This document shows, one piece after another, positions 1 through 10,360 of a DNA stretch of 64,000 bases. Every line of letters starts with the position of its first letter. Within the stretch, counting starts at the first letter, position 1. The notes under the pieces are model-generated. The model did no database searches. It was given only the letters and a program-made list of their open reading frames with translations, and had not been told where the DNA came from. The stretch is from Cryptomeria japonica (taxonomy: Eukaryota > Streptophyta > Pinopsida > Cupressales > Cupressaceae): assembly GCF_030272615.1 (NCBI RefSeq), contig NC_081411.1, forward strand, positions 159,789,471 to 159,853,470. Direction: 5' to 3'. The translations under genes and the position numbers were made by a program.

Positions 1-3000
1 GACCCCTTACCTCTACTCCACCTTGAACTTATTGATTGGAAAAATGAAAAACATACTACCATTGATACCTTTCCTAATGACCAGGCCATATCTGTATATC
101 TTAATGCTATCGAACCAACAACAACTTTCATCAGGAATTTCAACAACGCATCTTCCAGTCATGTGGATGCCAAATCTCCTAGTCACAAAAGTGAAAATAA
201 AGAAAAGAATATCAGGTCTGATGTTGAAATCCATTTATTGGCAACATTACATCAGGAAAAAGTAAAAATAAAGGACGCATCTAACGGTGAAAACCTCCTC
301 GAGGCGCTAAAAGATGGGAGATTTGATACTTTACCTATGCACTATCAAGAAATGTCATCCATTTTGATCGAACCAACAGAAGCGGTTAACATTGGGACAA
401 CAGATCAACCAAAGATTGTTCATCCAACGACTTCTTTGTCTATGCAAGAAATGCAACAAGATATGAAATTCTTCAAACAAAGGCAAATCAATTTCGCCTG
501 GTCCTATGCAGACATGCCAGGGTTGGATCTAGTGCTTATTATGCATCACCTAAATGTCAGTCTAGGAGCCAAACCAGTTAAACAAAAGTTAAGGAAGATG
601 CATCCTTATATTGCTTTTCTAGTCAAAGTAGAACTAAAGAAATTACTAGATGTCGGATTCATTAGACCTGTTGCCTATCCTTAATGGGTATCAAACATTG
701 TTCCTGTGTCCAAACCAAACAAAAGTATCAGAGTATGCACAGACTTTAGAGATCTTAATAATGCTTGTCCAAAGGATGATTTTCCTTTGTCTAACATTGA
801 CATCATTGTAGATTTAATTGCTGGACACTCCATGTTTTCTCTAATGAATGGTTTCTCCTGATACAATCAGATTAAAATAGCACCCAAAGATTAAGAAAAG
901 ACAACTTTCACATGTCCATGGGGTACTTTCTGCTGGAACATCATGCCTTTTGGATTAAATAATGTAGGTGCTACATATCAAAGAGCTATGACAACTATAT
1001 TTCATGACATGATGCATACATTCATGGAAGACTATGTGGATGTCATATTGGCCAAATCCTACAATAGAGAAGAACATATAGGGATACTGGAAAAGATATT
1101 TGACCGGTTAGAACAATACAAGCTACAGCTAAACCCTAAGAAATGTGCCTTTGGTGTTACTTTCGATAAGCTATTGGGATATATTGTTTCAGCTAGAGGT
1201 ATCAAAGTGGATCCATCTAAGGTCAAAGCAATCATGGAAATGGCATCTCCCCGGAATATCAGTCAACTCAGATCCCTCCAAGGAAAACTACAGCCAATCA
1301 GAAGATTTGTTGCTCAACTAGTTGATAAATGCCAACCATTTACTCATCTCTTACATAAAAAAGTTGATTTCAAGTGGGACCATCAATGTGAGGATGCATT
1401 CAACAAGATCAAGGCCTATCTCATGCAACCACCCGTCCTAATGTCACCAATTCTAGGAAAGCCATTGTTACTTTATGTATCAACCATCGAAGCATCATTA
1501 TGAGTTCTTCTTGCACAACATGACAATGAAGGAAAAGAATGAGCCATCTACTACATCAACAAAACATTAGTAGGATACGAGATTACCTATTCACCAACAG
1601 AAAAAACATGCTTGGCAGTAGTTTTTGCTTCTCAAAAATTACGACACTATCTACTATCTCACTCCATCAAGTTGATTGCTAAAATCGATCCATTGAAGTA
1701 TTTGCTCAACAAGGCAACATTAACAGGATGACTAGCAAAATGGATCATGATTCTAAGCGAGTTTGATATTGAGTATGTTGATAGAAAAGCTATAAAAGGG
1801 CAAGTCGTTGCAGACCAACTAGCAGAGGCATCGCTTCAAGATGATCATCCTTTACTCATTGAATTTCCCGATGTTGATATCCTAAAGATCACCACAAAAA
1901 CATGGCAATTATACTTTGATGGTTCATATACACAACATGGGTCAGGAGCAGGCATTTTTTTAATCATACCACAAGGTCATACAATTCTGAAAGCATACAA
2001 ATTAAGTTTTCCTTGTACCAACAATACAAAAAAATATGAAGCTTTGGTTACAGGGATCAAAATGGCTATGGAATGGAACATTACACAACTTCAAGTCTTT
2101 GGAGACTCTTAGCTCGTCATTAATCAAATTAATGGCGATTACCAAACAAAGGATGAAAAATTAATGCCTTATAAGAAGATAGTTGATGATGTCTAGAAAT
2201 ATTTTGTAGAAATAACTTTTCAGCAAATTCCAAGGAATGACAACAAAGCAGCAGATGCCATGGCAACACTTGCTTCTCTACTTCAGACACAAGAAAATCA
2301 AGAGCGTTACAAATTCTTGGTGGAAGAGTTGTTTTACCCTGCTTATAATTGTCCCGATTCCCAAACTATTTGTCACCTTGTTGGGCATGATTCCTCCCGC
2401 TATGGCCAAACTTACACATACCTGAAAGATAACACCCTACCTCCTGACATATTGAAGAAACAAAAGAGAAACTTTATTCGCCAATCCTCCCATTATACTC
2501 TCATTGTGGATACCCTATTTAAACGAGGTCAAGACGGTACTCTTTTAAGATGTCTCGAACAAGAAGAATCTGAGAAGGCCTTACATGAAGTCCATAATGG
2601 CATTTGTGGCACTCATTCAAGTGGTCTTACCCTTTCGAAAAAACTCATACACTTGGGCTATTATTGGCTAACTATGGAACGAGATTCTTTTCAAATAGCC
2701 AGAACATGCAAATAATATCAGATCCATGGAAACTTGATTCATGCACCAGCACAAGAACTTCATGCTTTAGCAACATCTTGGCCTTTCTGTCAATGAGGTC
2801 TTGATCTAGTAGGAAAGATAAATCCTTCTTCATCCAATGGTCACAAATTCATTCTTGTAGCTACAAAATATTTCACAAAATGGATTGAGGTAGTACCTCT
2901 CATCAATATCACAGGAAAACAAATTGTTGCATTTATCTTGAACTCTATCATCTGTCGCTATGGAATACCCATGACCATTATCACTGATAATGGGCGACTG

Positions 3001-3654
3001 TTCAAGAATCAGGATGTACAAGAGCTATGTGAGAAATTCAAGATCCAACATAGATTTTCCACACCCTACCATCCACAAGGAGATGGACAAGTCGAAGCAT
3101 CAAACAAAACCATTCTGAAAATCCTCAAAAAGACAGTGAATGATGCTGGCAGAGATTGGCATGTTCAATTGAACCCTGCTCTATGGGCCTATCGTACTAG
3201 TATCCGCACACCAACAGGTGCCACACCTTTCTCTCTTGTTTATGGACCAGAAGCAATACTGCCAATCGAAGTAGAGATACCTTCTCTCCGAGTATCATTA
3301 AAAGGTCTTATCTCAGATGAAGAACAACGAGTATCTAGACTGCAAGAGTTAGAATTGATTCATGAACGAAGACAAAATGCCTTTGATCATTTAAAGGTAT
3401 ATCAACAAAGGATGTGTTGCAGTTACAATCATAAGGTCAAAACAAGAGCATTTCAAGTTGAAGAACTAGTACTCAAAGAAAATCCATGCAACCAAGCAAA
3501 TCGAGAAAAGAAAGGGAAGTTTGAACCAAATTGGTTAGGACCATTTCTGGTCACAACAGTATTTGGGTCAGGAGCATATCAACTATCTACACAGGATAGG
3601 GATCAGCTCAAGGAACTAATCAATAGCATGCATTTGAAGAAGTTTTATGTCTGA
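1..3654 (+). pseudogene. Ty3/gypsy pol: reverse transcriptase, RNase H, integrase (broken by stops)
   Basis: Reading frame 1 encodes pol from the first base. The RT fingers (KLRKMHPY, then DVGFIRPV, VPVSKPNKSIRVCTDFRDLN) lie around 560-780, with MPFGLNN near 943. The catalytic box reads YVDV where YVDD is expected, so the second metal-binding aspartate is lost. RNase H starts with LYFDGS near 1912 and has EAL and a GDS motif. Integrase shows an HHCC-like region near 2590-2715, then the DDE triad in GLDLVG, ITDNG and GQVEASN, and ends at LKKFYV. The frame carries ten internal stops (682, 859, 892, 1501, 1540, 1729, 2110, 2194, 2713 and 2794) but no frameshift. The element is dead as read. Confidence 0.9.
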
Positions 3655-5354
3655 AAAATCAGAAAAATCCAAAAACAGTGAAAAATTAGAAAAAACCCAA
3701 AACAGTGAATTTAAAAAAAAAAAAAAAAAATATGAGAAAAAGTGCAATAAAAACCGATGGTGAAAACCTGGCAAACAGGCACTATCTGTCCGCTAGCTCT
3801 TCCATCTATTAGTTCATGCATCTTTCGGCTTGCATTCATTTTCCATCATAAGCCTTTGTACATACGCGAACATCACAACTGATTTCTCGTCATGGTTTGG
3901 ATCATTGGGTATATCACAATGACTTTGTTTCTAGGCTTGGGGCAAAATCCTACACCTAGCCAGGGGCAAAATTTACGATCATTTTGAGCTTAATCAAACA
4001 GGTAAACCAATAGTTAGACAACACTTGGCAAACGAAAACACTGAGACACATCCAACGTTGAACATGAGATCACATTGTTAACTATCAAGCTATCACATGT
4101 CAATCTAAGCAGATCTCACATTTTTTAATGGATGATATCTTTTGGATACTGCTTTCAGCACTTTGGTTCAACTTTACTAACTTGATTTTCGCTATCATGA
4201 TTTCTGAGTACCTCCATGATGTCTTTGACTAGAGGAACAAGGAAGGAACATGATATTTTTCTTGTTTACTGTTTGTAAATTAATCATTAGTAGGTGCAAA
4301 TTTGTCTCAGGACATGATCATCAGAGTATCATCAAAGATATTTTTGATTTGCATATACTAATGGTTAATACTGCCTATTTTACGTAAGCAACACTCAGGT
4401 CATCTTGGTTTAATTATACCTCGATGCTTGTACTAACTTGCAATATCAAAATCTAGGAAAGAAGTGCTCAAGTCATCATGGTTTGATTATACCATCAATG
4501 TTTGCACTCACTTCCCACATTTCCAAAAGCTCAATGATGACAAAAAGAAATACCCAGTGATTGGTCCAATCGTAGCTTTGCATTTCATTAGCATTCGCAT
4601 TGGCATTTAGCTTGCATTTCATTCTTGCATGGGATCCCAAAGCTTATCTTATCCAAGGTCAAATCTATCGCAAAAATCATCAATGTATCATCATAGGTAT
4701 ATACACCATCAGAATAAAGACTCATCTCTCTCAAATATTGTCAACCCAACGCAAATCTTATGCTACCCCCCTCAAATGCACCAAAATCAGCATATCTAAA
4801 TCATCCTGCAACCTGATATCAACAAAATGTCAGTTCTTTATCCAATCAACCTTATCCATCCTATCAATTGATCACATCTGATCTATTCTATCATGTCCTA
4901 TACAGGATGTATCTTTCCTAGAGCCAGACATTCTGATGAAGTCTTATACAGGATATATCGTTCCTGAAACCAGATGCTTTTGATCATCCTTGTCTTATAC
5001 ATGAGGTATCTTTCCTAAAACTAGACTAAATCTAGATCTTATCAAACTAATTGAACCTGTTGAAATTTATCAAACTCCATCAATCATCAAGAACCACATG
5101 ATCGTGATCAAAGAACACACACTTTCATCAATCAAGGTTGCAGAATCAAATCTTTTCTCATCAGGACATCAATTTCGCAATCATCCAATCACTCCAACAG
5201 TCAATTATCTCAATTGATCTCCCGAGGGGGCATCATTGTACCACAATTTATCAATCAATGTCTGGGGCATCCTATCAAACCAATATCAACATCAAAAGAA
5301 AAATTATTCTTTGAATCAATGTGTCATCACACCTCGCTTCAAAGAGGAGCAAAA
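3655..5354 (+). other. non-coding interval between integrase and 3' LTR
   Basis: No convincing ORF is seen. The stretch starts with an A-rich run and contains the repeated phrase GGGGCAAAAT near 3940-3970. Short imperfect repeats around 4900-5040 carry the phrases TATACAGGATRTATC and TTCCT. It ends in a polypurine tract (AAAGAGGAGCAAAA, 5341-5354) directly before the LTR, the expected plus-strand primer. Confidence 0.6.
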
Positions 5355-6457
5355 TGTATACACCTAAAAATGGTCTGAAGATAATTAATTGAATAAGCAA
5401 TTATTTAATTAATCTTCCTTTCCAATTTAATTGAATTCATTAACAATTTGATTAAATTCTTCCACTCATCTGCTTATTAATAAATCTAAGGATTTATTTA
5501 ATAGGTTCATTTCAATAGTCCCCTTTAATTAGTTAATTCAAATTAACTAATTCCCCCTCGTCAAATTCATTTCTTCTAAATCCCCTAATTAATTAAAACA
5601 AATCAATTTATGAGTTGTTGAAAGTTAATTAGCCTTTTCTTATTATTTGAATTTTTAAATTCAAATTCCCCATATGCCTCCTAACTTCTAACCACCTAAC
5701 CTAACAACTCCTAAACCTAACCCATTCCATCTAACCCTGGGTTTAATTAACCCCATCTTAGCTTGCACATCCTAACCTCCTTATCCTAACTTCCTATGGT
5801 GTGTATACTCTTCCCTTGAGACACATGGCATTCTTGGGCCACATGTCTCCCCTCTTGGACACTTGCCCTCTCATGAGCAAAGCTCCTTGACACTTGTCAC
5901 CACATAGATGACAAGTGTCCCCTTTCCTCCAACCTCTTCTCCAACCACCTCCAATTTCACCCTTGATATCTTCAAATTCAATCTTAACCATTGATTCTTG
6001 CCACCTCATCTCTGGCCTTGGAAATCCTATAAATATCCCCCATGTTGGAGCACAAATCATCCCATCTCATTTGCATCTTATGCATTGTTACTATAGGCAT
6101 ATTGATCATAGAAGTATCATTTAAGAATTATTATTATAGGCAATTGTATTTTAGATCTAGCTTAATTTGCTTATTTTCTAGCATAATTGTTGAATCATGT
6201 AGCTTAATCATCATCATTTCTAGCTTAAATGCATCATTATCATCTCAAATCCTCCATCTAGGTGTAGTCAAGTCACTGGAATTTGCTTATCCAAATCTGA
6301 GAGCAAATCCACACTCACATCTCTTAGGAGGCGATAGATCGATTTGTCATGGTTTTATATTTCTTTGTTTTAAATTTTCTTTGTTTTAAATTTTCTAAGC
6401 ATGCTTGTAATGATCTATTGAGTGTTTGTGTTGCAGTTGTAGGTATCACACTTCACA
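5355..6457 (+). repeat. 3' LTR of the first Ty3/gypsy element
   Basis: The LTR starts with TGTATACACC right after the polypurine tract. A TATA-like promoter box (CTATAAATA) lies near 6027. The U3 part is AT-rich with C-rich runs of CCTAACC type. The end is placed near TATCACA or CTTCACA (6450-6457) and is uncertain by a few tens of bases because the partner LTR is outside the window. Confidence 0.6.
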
Positions 6458-7700
6458 GAAATGACAAATCTAATTTATTTATTTTAATCTCCCACTTGTA
6501 TTTATGAAATTTACATCTATTTTTGTTGAAATAAAGTAATTTATTTTAATTAAAATTTCCCTCCATCTAATTGTAAAATCCTACATCTCCCACTTGCTCC
6601 TCTAAACCCCCTTCTAGATTCTTCTAATAACTTCTAATTTAGCCTAATCCATCTCCTAAATATTGTCACATCCCTAAGCAAAGGGAAGTCATTTCTCAAA
6701 CCCTCAAAGTCTTTGAAAATCATTAAAGCTTTATGTCTTCAACAAGTTAACCCTCAAAGTCTTTCTAACCATTAATGATTAACTCAACCTTCTTGCATGA
6801 TTAGAGACTTTCTCTCTAACTCAACCTTCATCTGACCCAAGGGTCTCATCAAGCATTCATTGCTTTGACCATGGTTATCCCTTTAACCCTTGCACAAGAG
6901 TTTATCCTTTGGGTAAAAGCTTTATCTAATGGATAACCCTAACCTAACCTCAACCCTTGCCTCCTAAGGTAACCATCATGTCTTCTCAAGAACTTAATGC
7001 TTCTTACATCTCCTCTCAAGCAACCTCTTGTTGACAATTGTCACCATTTCATTGGTGAGAATTGTAAACACGGATTGATAACTTTCAATCCCAGCCCTTG
7101 TTAAGATTATCCAATCTTGACCATCCATTGCCCTATTTTTCCTATAAATAGAGCTCCCATTCTTCATTTTCAATATCCAAGTCTTTAGTATCAAACTTAT
7201 AGAAATTTTGCTAAATATATCCAAGTTTCATGCATATAATCTATAGTCATTTTAGTCAAGCATTTAGCCTCTCTTTGATAGAAATAATCTTAAATAGCAT
7301 TTTAAGAAGCATTTCCATTATCATAGCACATTCATATTAGACTAATATATCATGCTAGGATAGGTTTTACTAATCCTTTATCTTATCATCATATCCATGC
7401 TAGTTTAAATCATATTAGATTTAATATCATGCATAACTAGGAATGCATTCATATTAAGTTGATCAAATATCACTCATTCTCGGAGTTGTCATTCCTAAGT
7501 CACTTTGCTCAGTGATCTGAGAGCAAAGGCATTGACTTGAGGGATCCTGTGAGATAGAGAAAAATGGAACATCCCTTGGGGAGTTGAGCTATTCAATATA
7601 GCTCCAAAACTTGCACCAAGAGTGCCATTGGTGTGTGGACCTTTTTGAAACCGAATTTCTCGTTTCATTGCACCACTTTTCCCGCACACAGATTGTAGTC
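6458..7700 (+). repeat. second LTR-like block, boundaries unclear
   Basis: This block resembles a plant LTR in organisation. It has a C-rich U3-like half, a TATA box CCTATAAATAGAG near 7140, then an R/U5-like half ending near CCCGCACACA at about 7690. No gag or pol is attached, so it may be a solo LTR or a nested fragment. The 5' end cannot be fixed. Confidence 0.4.
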
Positions 7701-8009
7701 ATAGTGACTGAATCTTGTTCGTTGGCCAAATCCAACCTTGAACCTATTGATAAGAATGTGGCTAAATCCTTAGGGTTTGGGGATCTGTTGATTTGGGAAC
7801 CAACAGGTACAACCTATGAGGTCTAATGACTACAAATGCACTGCATAGTTTTAATGTAATCCTCAAAGCGATCCAACCTTATCTTAGAGTTAAATAACTA
7901 GATGGATCATAAATTCTATTGTGCAGTTACAACAAAAGATTGATGGAATTGGACCCAAAGCTATTAAACCAAATATTTAAGTTAAATATAATGAGAATGA
8001 TAGTACTCA
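7701..8009. other. unassigned spacer
   Basis: No coding motif, repeat or RNA gene was recognised between the LTR-like block and the copia fossil. A short ORF overlaps the left side but has no recognisable domain. Confidence 0.4.
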
Positions 8010-8610
8010 AAGCACTTTGATTTTAAAGGAGGAAGAATAGGTCCACCTCAAACTTTGAGGAGCTCTACTCAAGAGGTATCTAGAAAGGTATAACCCACCT
8101 AATTTTAGATGGAATTTTTTTTCTTGAATGCTAACATTGATGAGCCTCAAACTATGAATTAGGCAATGAAAATAAGTAATTGTGAGCCTTGGGATTTAGC
8201 CATGGATGATGAGATAGTTGCCTTGAAAAATAATGACACTTGAGACTTGGCTCAATTATTGAAGAAGTTGGAAAACAATAGTTTAGATGGCAGTGTTGAG
8301 AAGTATAAGACGAGGTTGATTAAAAAGGGATATTCCTAGGTCGAGGGAACTCATTTTGATGATATTTCCTCTCGAGTTTCTACGATGTCATCCATTTAGT
8401 TTCTTCTATTTGTTATAATAAATTTTAATCTTGAGATTGAGTAGATGGATGTAAATAAAATGTTCCTATACGATGATCTAGAATAAGAAATCTTCATGAC
8501 ATAGCTTGAGCACAATATGATAAAAGATAAGGAGTCATTAGTTTCATAGTGAAGAAATATCTATATTGTCTAAAAAATTCTCTTAGAATGTGGTATACAA
8601 AATTGATTAA
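8010..8610 (+). pseudogene. Ty1/copia reverse transcriptase fossil
   Basis: Conceptual translation with frame changes gives the ordered copia RT signatures: an EP...AM segment followed by WDLAMDDEIVALKNNDT, then DGSVEKYKTRLIKKGYS, VEGTHFDDISSRVSTMSSI, and MDVNKMFL..DLE. A worn match to the LKNSL..WY block follows near 8560-8600. Stops and frameshifts are frequent. No integrase, gag or LTR pair was found nearby, so only part of pol survives. Confidence 0.75.
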
Positions 8611-9525
8611 TACATTTTGATGATGGGATTTTTAATGTCCAAACCAAATCATTCTACATATTAAGATGAGGGTTGAAGTTGGGGTTTAAAGTTGAGATTT
8701 TGGTTTTAAAAATACAAAGATTATACTACAAGAAATTCTTCATTGTAATGCACTTATTTTTATTAAATTCTATTACACAACTTCAAATTAATTTGGTTGC
8801 ACAATATTATTCTAAAACTTTGAAATACTTAACTTTGGAGAGAGATTGGAGGATGCTTTTCAAATAGATACATTTTAAAAATTATGAATCCAAAACTCAA
8901 CATACACACACATATACACATGCATATCTTCAAAACTAAAAGGCTCGTATGTGAATAGACTCATTCTTTACATATTGATTGAGATTAATAAAAACATAGA
9001 TAGCCTTGTCTATAGTAATCGATAATGAGAATTGTGTGACGCGTATTATGAGAAAATGTCTAAGTGCCTTTTTGGCCCCCCATTAAGCCAACACAATTTG
9101 TCTTCCTCCATTTTGACAAGCCTTAACTAATAAATGTTTAATGATACACATGAAATGAGATTGAAATACCATAGTAACAAGACCAACAATTGTCGTGTTT
9201 AATATAAAAGAGAAATACACATAAAAAGGAACCATTTTCCTCTACATAATGACCATGTTGTACTAGTCAAGTCTCTTTATTTCTTCTTTTGCATGCCCTC
9301 AAGGTGTTGAAGCACACTTAGGCAAGCTCTCCACATTTCACGTGTCATGGCAGAGGAGAGGGTCCATGTCCTCTAACATGCCCCACCAATTATATAATAA
9401 TAATTATTGTTCTTACTCTTTAACTTTATTCTTTTTCAGTTGTTGTCAATACTTGTGTTCTATTGCAGTCTCTTCATCAATATTTTCTTTAATGTTACCT
9501 ATTTTAACTTTACCCTCCATAGACC
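8611..9525. other. unassigned AT-rich spacer
   Basis: AT-rich DNA that may include further decayed copia sequence at its left side. A short CACACA/TATACACA run lies near 8900. No gene or RNA could be supported. Confidence 0.35.
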
Positions 9526-9526
9526 A

Positions 9527-9655
9527 AGAGTCACAACAATTGTGGAAGACTAAGAGTCACAACTTTGAATTCCATATTAGATGTCCCTTTGGGATTTGAA
9601 CTTTGATCTCCATAATAAGAACTCAATGCTTTAAGCAATAGAACACAACCCCTTG
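9527..9655 (-). repeat. tRNA-derived SINE-like remnant
   Basis: On the minus strand the segment has a pol III B-box-like AGTTCAAATCCC preceded by a worn A-box-like TTGCTTAAAGC about 40 nt upstream, as in tRNA-derived SINEs. The phrase AAGAGTCACAAC occurs twice on the + strand (near 9528 and 9551), which suggests a partial duplication in the tail. No clear target-site duplication was found. Confidence 0.4.
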
Positions 9656-10283
9656 AACATTCTATGTGACATTTGATAACAGTAAACAAAACTCAACTCC
9701 ATATAACCATTTGATGAGAGAAACAACCACCTTTAAAAGTGAATGAAAAAAAATCAAATCCTTTGATAATAAAATAAAAACAATCGCCTATTAATGATTT
9801 AATTTCAATTAGATCAACCTATAATTTATTTTTAACTCCTCTAAGCTTCTCCATTCACCCAAAACTACTTCTAGGTTTACAGGCATTCTATATATAAATT
9901 AGAATCCGCATACTATTGCACTTGAAGGTATCGTTGCGCTTAATCATGTGATTTTTATGTTTACTACTTTCAATTCGAATCTTCTAATACTGAACGTTGC
10001 TTCCGGCCCTTCAACCAGAGTCGACAACTTTCACATCCGTTTTTCAACACTTATTTTCAGTACTTCCGGCCACTTCGGTGGTAAAGTCACCAGTAATCCT
10101 CGTTTTTAACATAGGTTTTTGAAAGTATCTGTATTCGTTATCACTAAACCTAAACAAACTACCGTGTTTTGCAATTTTTAAGCTTTCTCAAAATTAAGGC
10201 CGTTGTTTGTATTGGTTATTTTAAGGTTGGTGTATTTGCAGCCGAGAAGCAAAAGGAAGGACAGCTGAGCAAACCCAATAACA
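9656..10283 (+). promoter_or_regulatory. PUS7 upstream region and presumed 5' UTR
   Basis: A TATA-like TATATATAAA lies at 9889-9898. Just before the coding start, TGTATTTGCAG ending at 10241 looks like a 3' splice site, so a short intron in the 5' UTR is plausible; candidate donors near 10081 or 10113 are weak. An in-frame TGA at 10266-10268 precedes the ATG at 10284. The promoter assignment is an inference from position. Confidence 0.4.
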
Positions 10284-10360
10284 ATGCCAGAGGAAGCTGA
10301 TGTGGGTATTCTGTACTATACTAGCAACCTTCCTGGATTCCGAGGAGTGCTTAAACAGAG
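10284..10360 (+). CDS. PUS7: PUS7 exon 1
   Basis: Encodes [15 protein letters not shown] then PGFRGVLKQ plus two bases of an Arg codon. The donor is AGAG|GTCTGT. The exon ends in phase 2 and joins exon 2 to restore the Arg-Tyr-Thr-Asp-Phe motif. Confidence 0.85.

Larger units (their letters stand above)
1..6457 (+). mobile_element. 3' portion of a Ty3/gypsy LTR retrotransposon
   Basis: The element enters the window already inside its polyprotein and runs through reverse transcriptase, RNase H and integrase, a 1.7-kb non-coding stretch, a polypurine tract and a 3' LTR. The order RT-RH-IN identifies Ty3/gypsy. No chromodomain is visible after the integrase, and there is a long non-coding interval before the LTR, which fits the Tat/Athila side of the plant Ty3 tree; that lineage call is an inference. 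The 5' LTR and gag lie outside the window, so target-site duplications cannot be checked. The right edge is approximate: several CA dinucleotides near 6450-6457 could end the LTR. Confidence 0.85.
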
